From: Phoronis australis
Taxonomy: Eukaryota > Phoronida > Phoronidae
Assembly (NCBI GenBank): GCA_002633005.1
Contig: NMRA01000060.1
Coordinates: forward strand, 890,315-954,314
DNA: 64,000 nucleotides
Direction of reading: 5' to 3'
Position 1 is the stretch's first letter. Every line of letters begins with the position of its first letter. Shown piece after piece: positions 11,533-23,500 of the stretch. A program made the translations under genes and the position numbers. The notes under the pieces are model-generated. The model saw only the letters and a list, made by a program, of their open reading frames with translations, was not told where the DNA came from and did not search any database.

Positions 11533-14500
11533 GTAAGTAGCGTAGCTTCTATGAAAAGTAAACACAGTGCATTGTAATAAAGAGAACATCTCCACTATAA
11601 CATCATATATTTAAGTTTCACTAGAGCACTTTTGGGTTTCTTTGGAATCGACTCTTCTATCAAATTGTAAATGACTTGCATAGGAAAGATATTACGCCTA
11701 AGCTACAATAATCTCATAAACGGACTATTCAACACAGCGTTAACAATCTTCCGTAGAATGAAACTTAAGTCTTGGTCTCTGAAATAAACTATTTTACCTG
11801 TCTATTTCAGACATCGAGGATGAAGTGTATGAGGTAAGTATTGGCTTAGATCCAAGATAAATGCATAATGAGTTTGAAGCTTCTTCAGGAATGGACAAGC
11901 TCAATCACAGCGACACGTAGTGTTTTACCATGTATGAAATTCTACATGTAAATTACATGTCATTTTTAAAATTTTCAAGATGAATCATATACATAGTCAA
12001 GTGAATTTTGAATGTCAAGACTAATAGTTAATAGTTCAGGTCTGTAAGCTATCTATAAGTTGTTCGTGTAATCTCATAGGAGTTGTTAAACCGTCTCACA
12101 TAAAATCGTTATGCGATACCAATTCTTGTTTCTTGCCGTTAGGATGGTGTCCTGACCAAACTGGAAGCCAAGTTCCAAGAAACAGCCGACAAACTGCTTC
12201 AGGCTATCGAAAAAGGAAAATCGGTAAGAACAGTAATCACAATTATACTACTTCGGCTGGACCAACAGCTGAATACTAGGTCCTGGATTCTACACCAACA
12301 CGTAGTTCAATTTGAGCATGATTAATGTCTGATAGTACGTTTTAGATTATTTTATTAAGCGAAAAATCACTCATAATCCCATTTTAGAAACAATGACGTA
12401 TGCCGGAGTCTATCGAAATCTCGAAAAGTGTATCTTTTACGGATATTTTTACAAACTGTCTGCATGCACTATCTGCAGTGCACTTAACAAACTGTTGCAG
12501 ACCGTGCCAGCACTCTTTGCTGAACTTAAACAACTCTACAAAGACTTGCTTGAGATTGACGGAAACGCCAGAGTCTTCGCCAAACAAGTGGTCGCACAAC
12601 TGAAGGAACAGTTGGCCAAGCTGAAGAATAACCACGTGACCCCAGCCGTGAAACTGGTGAAGGATTTCTTGAACAAGGTTTTCAACAGAGGTCAGTGGAT
12701 TTAATTTGTATCTGAACAACACTTGTAGTAAAAACACACAACAATTGAGTCAAATACTGGGATTTGTTTACTGAAGTTACCGACGTTGCGTCCTTCTCAC
12801 GGACTTCAGCATGGGTAGTGATGCTATCATCGTTCTTGCCCATAAGTGGCGTTTTAACCAAAGGAACTCACCACAAAAGCACCGAGATCCTCTCTCTGAG
12901 TAAACGAGTTGGAATAAGGTTCCATCTGTCACACTTATCTGATAGTGTCCGGACCTCGGTGCCGCGTCTTCTACTTAAACGCCACCTATTGGCCACAACT
13001 ATAATAACACCACTAGCTGCTTCGACAAAATCTTTAACCGAAGTTCGTCAATATTGTTTTCCCATGGGAGTGACTTTGGGCATCTTAAATGTACCTTCTT
13101 TAATTTTGCTATAATTTTTACCATAATCTTAACGTTTTCTGGTTTTATTGGGAGAAAATTCACAACTGAGTGTCAAATGTACTTCACAGTGATCGCGACA
13201 GCTTACATTGAAACAAACATGTCCTCTTTATGGCATTTTCCAACACCATCTAATGTTAGTTTCCCCACAAATTTCCATTTTGCCATTCATATATTATTCT
13301 GGGCTTATGTCTAACATTATTGTCATTGACTTGCTTTCACCGCACGTGATTCACGTCCTTCAGCATTTTTCACCAATGACCAGTCGTGGTGACGCCCGGA
13401 AAAATGTTGTGTTCTATTCTAAAATGAATATTTAAGTTAGTTTTTATAAAGTTTGATGCAGTTTATGTAGTCGATCTCAAGATTATTTTATGAGTAATTT
13501 GATCATTTATTGATATTTTGATATATTTCAATGTGTTATTTATTATAACAAAATGTGCCATTGTGGCATTTTAACACTATTCTAACAAAATACTATATTT
13601 CTAATATTTTTTGTGGTAAGTGATGTTTACTGCTACTCGACTTTTCATGCTACCCAAACGTATATTCTGCTTATATTTTCGCAGGTACCAGGGATCTTGA
13701 GTATCAAGTAAGTTTTAACTATGAATTACACAGCAAAATAAAGGTATAGTCTGAACTGATAGCGACGAGTAACATGGCGACCAAAATACTCATTGAAATT
13801 ACTATCACAACATTTATCTTAATTTTCCAAAACAACTACTGCTCGCCAATCTTCCTTAAACATTAAATAATGGGAGTAAGTTTAACAAGTCTATGCACAG
13901 TCTGAAAGTTTGGCATTTATTATTTGGGCATGTTAAATGACGACGGAGCCGAAAGACAGCACAACTGGATCAAAAAGAACCTCTTCTTGACACAGCGAGG
14001 GAAGATTGTTGAGATTAATAACGATTTCGCTCCTACGGAAAATTCTAATTCCTCAATGGCAATTGACAGACCCAGATTAATTTTGTATAAAATCATTGAG
14101 GAGCATTAAAGCGGCCACGCATCAAGATCTGTTAAAGATCCCCGAGGTGTTTATGTAATCTCATATGTGTTGTTAAATCACGAGAGAATGTATAGGGATG
14201 CCAATTATTGTTTCTTGCTGTTAGGATGATGTCCTGACCAAACTGGAAGCCAAGTTCCAAGAAACAGCAGACAAACTGCTTAAGGCCATCGAAAAAGGAA
14301 AATCGGTAAGAACAGTAATCAAAATTATACGACTGCGGCTGAACCGACCTCTGAATACTAGGTCCCGAATTCTACATCAGAAAGTGGAGACATTGGGACT
14401 TAAATGTAGTGTCATGAGTGCCCGCGTCATTTGCTCGAGGACGCGTGTTTGAGTCCCCTTGGGCCACACTGATAGACCTTTAGTCAAGTTTCTAACTCCT

Positions 14501-17500
14501 CACCTAGGTTTAAACAATATGCTAATAAAGCTCAACAATAGGTCCAGTAGATCAGTGCAATGGCCCTACGTATGCGGCCTGCACACGTCTTGTACAACGT
14601 GTACCATGTACCAGACGACTTGCAATAACTCATAACGTTTTGGACTATTTTATAAAACGAAAGTTCATTAATTATTCCATGTTATAAACAATTAAGTATG
14701 CTGTAGACGCTTGCAGTGTTTTACAAATTGTCTGCATGTAACACGAAATCCACAATGCATTGTACATTCTGTCGTAGACCGTGCCAGCTCTCTTTGCTGA
14801 ACTTAGACAACTCTACAAAGACTTACTTGAGATCGACGGAAACGCCAGAGTCTTCGCCAAACAAGTGGTCGCTCAACTGAAGGAACACTTGGCCAAGCTG
14901 AAGAATGACCACGTGACCCCAGCCGTGAAGCTGGTGAAGGAATTCTTGAACAAGGTTTTGAACAGAGGTCAGTGGATTTAGTTTGTATCTGAACAATGCT
15001 TGTAGCACAAACACAGAACAATTGAGTCAAATACTGGAATTTGCTTACTTAAGTTAGCAACGTTGCGTTCGCCCCTCACGGACTTCAGCTTGGGTAGTGA
15101 TGCTATCATCGTTCTGGCCAATAGCAGCGTTTTAACCAAAGGAAATCAACTCAAATACACCGAGAGCCTCTCTCTCTGAATAAACGAGGTGGATTAAGGT
15201 TCCATCTGTCACACTTATGGGATAGTGTCCGGACCTCGATGCCGCGTCGTCTACTTAAACGCTATTTATTGGCCAGAACTATAACAACACCACTAGCTGC
15301 TTCGACAAAATCTTTATGACAGATTCGTCAATATTGCTTTCCCATAGCATGGAAGTGATTTTGAGCATCATAAATGTGCCCTCTTCAATTTTGCTATAAT
15401 TTTTACCATAATCTTAACGTTTTCTGGTTTTATTGGGAGAAAATGCACAAATGAGTGTAAAATGTATTTCACAGTGATCGCGACAGCTTACATTGAAACA
15501 AACATGTCCTCTTTATGGCATTTTCCAACACCATCTAATGTTGGTTCCCCCCAAATTCTCATTTTGCCATTGATATATTATTCTGGGGTTATGTCTAACA
15601 TTATTGTCATTGCCTTGCTTTCACCGCACGTGCTTCACGTCCTTCAGCATTCTTCACCAATGACCAAACGTGGTGACGCCCGGAACAATGTTGTGTTCTA
15701 TTCTAAAACGAATATTTAAGTTAGTTTTTATAGAGTTTTATGTAGTTTATGTAGTCGATGTAAAGATTATTTTATGAGTAATTTGATCATTTATTGCTAT
15801 TTTGATATATTTTAATGTGTTATTTACTTTAACAAAATGTGCCATTGTGGCATTTTAACACTATTCTAACAAAATGCTATGTTTCTAATAATTTTTTGTG
15901 GTAAGTGATGTTTACTTATACTCGACTTTTCATGCTACCCGAACGTATATTCTGTTTATATTTTCGCAGGTACCAGGGATCTTGAATATGAAGTAAGTTT
16001 TAACTATGAATTACACAGCAAAATAAAGGTATAGTCTGAAGTGATAGCGACGAGTAACATGGCGACCAAAATACTCATTTAAATTATTATCACAAATTTA
16101 TCTTAATTTTCCAAAACAACTACTGCTCGCCAATCTTCCTTAAGCCTTAAATGATGGGAGTAAGTTTAGCAAGTTTTTGCACAGTCTGAAAGTTTGGCAT
16201 TTATTATTTGGGCATGTTAAATGACGGCGGAGCCGAAAGACAGCACAACTGGATCAAAAAGAACCCCTTTTTGACACAGCGAGGGAAAATTTTTGAGATT
16301 AATAACGATTTTGCTTCTATTGGAAATTCTAATTCCTCAATGGCAATTGATAGAAGCAGATTTGTATAAAATCGTTGATGAGCATTAAAGCGGCTACGCA
16401 TCAAGATCTGTTAAAGATAATCGAGGTGTTTATGTACCAATTATTGTTTCTTGCTGTTAGGATGGTGTCCTGACCAAACTGGAAGCCAAGTTCCAAGAAA
16501 CAGCGGACAAACTGCTTAAGGCCATCGAAAAGGGAAAATCGGTAAGAACAGTAATCAAAATTATACGACTGCGGCTGAACCGACCTCTGAATACTAGGTC
16601 CCGAATTCTACATCAGAAAGTGGAGACATTGGGACATAAATGTAGGGTGATGGGTGGCCGCGTCATTTGCTCTAGGACGTGTGTTTGAGTCCCAGTGGGC
16701 CACACTGATAGACACTTTAGTCAAGTTTCTAGCTCCTCACCTCGGTTTAAACAATATGTTAATAAAGCTCAACAATGGATCCAGGTGATCAGTGCAATGG
16801 CCCCACGTATGCGGCCTGCACACTTCTGGTACAACGTGTACCATGTACCAGACGACCTGCAATAACTCAGAACGTTTTGGACTATTTTATAAAACGGAAG
16901 TTCATTAATCATTCCATGTTATAAACAGTTAAGTATGCTGTAGACCCTTGCCGCGTTTTACAAATTGTCTGCATGTAACACGCAATCCACAATGCACTGT
17001 ACATACTGTTGTAGACCGTGCCAGCTCTCTTTGCTGAACTTAGACAACTCTACAAAGACTTGCTTGAGATCGACGGAAACGCCAGAGTCTTCGCCAAACA
17101 AGTGGTCGCTCAACTGAAGGAACACTTGGCCAAGCTGAAAAAAGAACATGTGACTCCAGCGGTGAAACTGGTGAAGGACTTCTTGAACAGGGTTCTCAAC
17201 AGAGGTCAGTGGATTTAGTTTGTATCTGAACAATGTTTGTAGTACTGCAAACTTTTATGAGGATTTGCATGGGCCTGTAGCCTACACGAATAACATCGAG
17301 AGACAATGACCTTGAGCTAGCCTCAGAATAAAAAGGCGAACATGCGTTCTCTGTGGCATTGAATCAAATGCACGAAAACCACGGTGTTCTCTTTTAAATT
17401 ATAAGTTTTTATTGTTCTATTGTGACGTACAATGGTAACTCTTACAGGTACCCGACAAACCGACGCCATCGCTACACTTGAGCAGAAGTTGAAGGAAACA

Positions 17501-20500
17501 AGCGATAAGCTGGTTAAAGCCATCACTGAGGGGAAACAGGTAAGGACCACGGTTGATTACAGGATAATGTCTTGAAATGTCTGAAACCATATTCGAGCTT
17601 AGGCAGTGTAAGCATTACTGATGGACAGATCCAACCCTGACGAATAAGAATTTGTCGACACGAGCTTCGTTGGAAGCTCATGAACACGGGTAAATTTGAA
17701 ATTTCAACAAAACATGACTTAAACAGTTTGACTGAGTTCATAACTCGTTATCCACACAGGGAGTGTTGAAACTGTTTGCTGAATTCCGTCAATTGTACAA
17801 AGATCTCACCGCCATCGACGGAAAAGCTAGAGTGTTCGCTAAAGACCTCGCTGAAAAAGTGAAAGTTGCCATTCAGAAAGTTAAAGATGAACACCTCAGC
17901 CCCGCATTGACGCTCATCAAAAACTTCTTCGACAAAATCTTTAACAGAGGTTCGTCAATATTGTTTTCCAATAAAGTGGGTGTGACTTTTGGCATCATAA
18001 ATGTTGCCCTCTTTATTTTAGTGTAAGGTTTGCCGTCATTTTAATTTTCACTGGTTTGTATTGGTTGAAAATGNNNNNNNNNNNNNNNNNNNNNNNNNNN
18101 NNNNNNNNNNNNNNNNNNNNNNNNNNNNNNNNNNNNNNNNNNNNNNNNNNNNNNNNNNNNNNNNNNNNNNNNNNNNNNNNNNNNNNNNNNNNNNNNNNNN
18201 NNNNNNNNNNNNNNNNNNNNNNNNNNNNNNNNNNNNNNNNNNNNNNNNNNNNNNNNNNNNNNNNNNNNNNNNNNNNNNNNNNNNNNNNNNNNNNNNNNNN
18301 NNNNNNNNNNNNNNNNNNNNNNNNNNNNNNNNNNNNNNNNNNNNNNNNNNNNNNNNNNNNNNNNNNNNNNNNNNNNNNNNNNNNNNNNNNNNNNNNNNNN
18401 NNNNNNNNNNNNNNNNNNNNNNNNNNNNNNNNNNNNNNNNNNNNNNNNNNNNNNNNNNNNNNNNNNNNNNNNNNNNNNNNNNNNNNNNNNNNNNNNNNNN
18501 NNNNNNNNNNNNNNNNNNNNNNNNNNNNNNNNNNNNNNNNNNNNNNNNNNNNNNNNNNNNNNNNNNNNNNNNNNNNNNNNNNAGAACAATCCTTCCATTG
18601 GGCTGCGAAAGTTTATGAAAACATTGATAGGGAGTTTTTTATTACTTGAAAGCAGGGTTCAGTCAATATCACTAATGACTTATTGCTTATGTTTACTTTA
18701 GGGCATTTCTAAACTTCTGGTTGAGTTCAGAAAGCTATACCAACAACTGAAGGAAATTGGCGGGAATGCAAAGGCGTTCGCTAAGGTTGTCGCCGACAAA
18801 TTAAAGCAAGCTATTGACAAAGTGAAAACTGAACACATCAGCCCTGCTGTGAAACTTGTGAGGGAATTCTTGAAGAAAGTTCTTAATAGAGGTATTGTAA
18901 AGGACTACGATGACCCATCTATACAACCGTTCATGTTTCCACTTACGACTTTTTGTTGAACTGAGGATCAAACCGCAATTAAAACTTTCTAGAGAATTGA
19001 ACATTAGTTCACGTAAATGACTTGTGAACAATTTCAGGTAGCTCTTTAGCAGCCTGTCGTGTCAGTTACACACATTACGCCAACCAAACAAAGGCTGGGT
19101 ATTGATATGGATAATACTGGCGACAAAAAAAATTAACTAACCTTATACTACTATTGCAGCTCTTAAGTTTTACAGTTTTTAAACTTGTTACTTTTGCACT
19201 TATGTTTGGGGAAAATACCGAGGTATTTTATCACAAAATTTCGATTTCAGGTACCAGAGATGTCGTTTCTGATCTTGAGAAGAAATTGGTCGAAGCAACA
19301 ACGAAACTGACAACAGCCATCGAAACCGGAAAAGGGGTACTCCGAATTAAATCATTCTAAAAACAATAATTATACTTCAATGTAGCGGTGACAAGCATGT
19401 AGCGACATAAGAGATTTCTTTAGATGGCGATAGAGTTTTCGTGAACGCCGTTCAGCGTTACCTTCAGTTCACCTGTGTTGGGTTTAGGCAGGAAGGTTTC
19501 AAGTCATGTCTGAATATTCCTTCTATGATATTCTACTGATTCCCTAAAAATGAAGTTAACATACTGAAATTCTTGTTATTGACTAATCATCTCAGTCAGA
19601 AATTCCACTCAACCATATGTGATCAAATACAACACATAGTGTGTACAACTAGACTGCATGAGTAAATTGACGTCCATTTCTTCAAAGAAAGTTTCCTTAT
19701 TGAAAACTTGTATCAATGCACGAAAAACTAATTGATCTACACCAGGAATTAAAGCATGCCTGAAACTAAGGTTAGGAAATTAACAAAATTCCAGAATGTT
19801 CTGAAAGCGTTTGCTGAGTTCCGTCAGCTTTACAAAGACCTCCTCGAGATCGACGCTGGTGCCAAGGTTTTCGCCAAAACATTAACGCAGAAGATCAAAG
19901 AAGCCATTGAGAAAGCTAAGAATGACCACATTTCACCAGCCGTCGCTGCGGTCAAAAGGTTCATCGATGCTGTTTTTGGTAGAGGTGAGAAACATTGATT
20001 TTTAGTAAGAGATGACTAAAGTTCACAGTCAGAAAAGATATCCACATTGATAAGTTTGTCACCGACAAACTAATCCAATTTTTAAAGACTTTTACCCTTC
20101 TATACTTTCGGTGCAAATGCTCTTAAAATAAGCTTAATGCTAGTGAAGTGCTTTAGACCCAAAATTATGCACTTTTTCATAAAAATATAAAAATTGGTGT
20201 ACTTCCTAATTTAGGTTTATCAAAATCAGCCTAGGTACCCATCACAATCACCGTGGTAACTATCCGCCACCTTGTATATGAAAAAGCTGATTCATCAATT
20301 TTAACATGTTATATTACATTTTGTAACAAAAATCGTAACTTTTGCATCCAGTCATAATGAAGATATCGCACAAAAATTTTATGCAAAAAATCAACAAAGA
20401 AAGGTGGCCGCTCTGTGGTATTGCATTTCATTATGGTTGCCAGATTTTCATAAGCATACTCGCTCTTGCTTATTCAAAAACGGTAATACTGCCACAACTT

Positions 20501-23500
20501 TTTATCAATACCCTGCCCCCATTTATCTGAAAAGCTGAAAAAGAGGTGGAATGTAATTCCGGCAATCACATCAGCTGGGATCGAGTATTATCCCAAGTTC
20601 CTTCCGATTGCTCCAAGATCGACTGCATAGTCCATCACGTGGTGATTATTCAAATGGATAAAATTGACTAAGAAAAACTTCATCATTTTTTTTATTAAAG
20701 TTGCTGTCTCAGGATCATTTTTGAACAATTCTGAGGTGCTAAGGTACTTTATCACGAACTTTCGATTGCAGGCACCAGAGACGTCATTTCAGATCTGGAG
20801 AAGAAATTGGTCGAAGCAACAACAAAACTGACAACTGCCATCGAAACCGGCAAAGGGGTACTCCGAATTAATTCATTTTAAATATAATAGGCATTTCTCA
20901 AACTCTCGGAATCATGCATGCAATGCCATAAGCTACCCGTTAAATCTTGATACAGACTGTATAGTGTTGGTGAAGAACGTTAAGCGTCACCATCAATTCA
21001 CCTGTGATGAATGTAGGCAAGAATATTGCGACCCGTTTCGTTGTGGTTAGCGCGACCGTCTTGCGTAAGAAGTTTGAGTGAAGCAATAGTCGCTTTCGTG
21101 TTTTCACTCCGCAAGTTTTGTAAGCCGGATGTTTTGGATTTATTTTTGATGAAACATATTAGTATAAATTTAGGCTCAAATGTCTTTGATCAAATACAGC
21201 ACCTGCTCTGTTCAAAGTTGTACAACTAAACTGCGTGGAAAATTGATGCATCTTTTTCTAGAGAGTTCCTGCGGGTAGATAGTATGAAATACAGCATGTC
21301 AAACTATGAAACGTGACTGCATGTCAAGCTGCTTGTATTCCACCAGAAATATTGTTAAAGCCTGAAACTATAGTTAAGAAATTTACAACCTTCCAGAGCG
21401 TTCTGAAAGCGTTTGCTGAGTTCCGTCAGCTTTACAAAGACCTCCTTGAGATCGACGCTGGTGCCAAGGTTTTTGCCAAAACATTAGCGCAGAAGGTCAA
21501 AGAAGCCATTGAAAATGCTAAGAATGACCACATTACACCTGCCATCGCTGCAGTCAAAAGGTTCATCGATGTTGTTTTTGGGAGAGGTGAGACCTACTGA
21601 TTTTTAGTAAGATATAACTAACGTTCACAGTCAGTAAAGATATCCACCTTGTTAAGTTTGTCAGCGACAAACTTAACAAATCTTTTAAAGGTTTTTACCC
21701 TGCTATATGTTCGGTGCAATTGATCTTAAAATAAGCTTAATGTCAGAAAGTGCTTTAGACCCAAAGTTGAGCACTTTTAATAAAGATATGAAAATTGGTG
21801 TACTTCATGATTTAGGCTCATCAAAATCAGTCTAGACATCCCTCACAATCACCGTGGTAACCATCCGCCATCTTGGTTATGAAATATCTGATTTATCAAC
21901 TTTAGCCTTTTATATTACATTTTGTAATAAAAATCATAACTGTCATATCGAGTCAAAATGAAGATATGGCACAAAGATTTTATACAAAAAATCAACAAAG
22001 AAAGGTGGTCGCACAGGCGTATTGCATTTCAATATAGTTGCCAGATTCTCATAAGCATACTCGCTCTTGCTTATTAAAAAGGATAATACTGCCACAATTT
22101 TTAACAATACCCTGCCCCCATGTATCTGACAAGCTGAAAAAGAGGTGGAATGTGATTCAGCCTATCACATCAGCTGGGTTCGAGTATTATCCCGAATTTC
22201 TTCCGTTTGCTCCAAGATTGACAGCATAGTACACCACGTGGTGATTATTCAAATGCATAAAACTGACTAAGAAAAACGTCACCATTTTTTATAAAAATTG
22301 CTGTTTAGGATTATTTTTGAACACTTCTGAGGTACTAAGATGCTTTATCACAAACTTTCGATTGCAGGCACCAGAGACGTCATTTCTGATCTGGAGAAGA
22401 AATTGGTCGAAGCAACAACAAAACTGACAACCGCCATCGAAACCGGCAAAGGGGTACTCCGAATTAATTCATTTTAAATATAATAGGCATTTCCCAATAC
22501 CTCGGAATCATGTATGGAATGACATATGCTATTCCGTAATTGCTGATAGAGTGTTGGTGAACAACGTTAAGCGTCACCTTCAATTCATCTGTGATGGATG
22601 TAGACAGGGATATTGCAAACTGTTTCGTCGTAGTTTTCGCAACCGTCTTGCGTAAGAAATTTTAGTGAAGCAAAAGTCGCTTTCGTGTTTTCACTCCTCA
22701 AGTTCTGTTCTATACCGGATGTTTTGGATTTATTTTTGATGGAACATATCAGTAGAAATTTAGACTCAAATGTCTTTGATCAAATGCAGCACTTGCTCTG
22801 TGCAAAGTTGTACAACTAGACTGCGTGGGATATTAATGCACCTTTTTCTAAAGAGTTCCTGCGGTTAGATATTATGAAATACAGCATGTCAAACTATGAA
22901 ACGTGACTGCATGTCAAGCTCTTTGTATTCCACCAGAAATAATGTCTAAGCCTGAAATTACCGTTAAGAAATTTACAATATTCCAGAGCGTTCTGAAAGC
23001 GTTTGCCGAGTTCCGTCAGCTTTACAAAGACCTCCTTGAGATCGACGCTGGTGCCAAGGTTTTCGCCAAAACATTAGCTCAGAAAGTCAAAGAATCCATT
23101 GAAAATGCTAAGAATAACCACATTACACCTGCCGTCGCTGCAGTCAAAAGGTTCATCGATGCCGTCTTTCGCAGAGGTGAGTTTCATTGCTTTGAGTAAG
23201 AAATGTCAAACCTTCACATTGAGCAAGATATCTGCCTTTGTGTTTATTTTTTTTCTGCCGCTTACTCATTAAATCTGCTATAGCCATAATTCATATATTC
23301 ATTAAAATATCTAGAAAATATCCTAGGTCTTTCAACGATTGTACCGCGCACGTGTGTGACACGCTGAGCTAACAATATGTCCTACAATTTTCTTGTGTCG
23401 AGGTGTAATGCTCAATGCTTCAATGCCTCTACCCGTACCGACAAAGCACATGACATTGTAAGTAAGTCAAGAACATTTTCTTGGGTTAGATACTCAAATA

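Noticed and set aside
12764-13435. Plus-strand open frames in the intron after module A (also 15462-15719)
   Set aside because: Non-coding intron sequence duplicated with the module. The frames differ between copies and contain no module signature apart from the short exon relic already listed.
12384-17233. Minus-strand open frames opposite the long exons
   Set aside because: They mirror the repeated plus-strand exons, which have signal peptide, phase and splice support. They are shadows.
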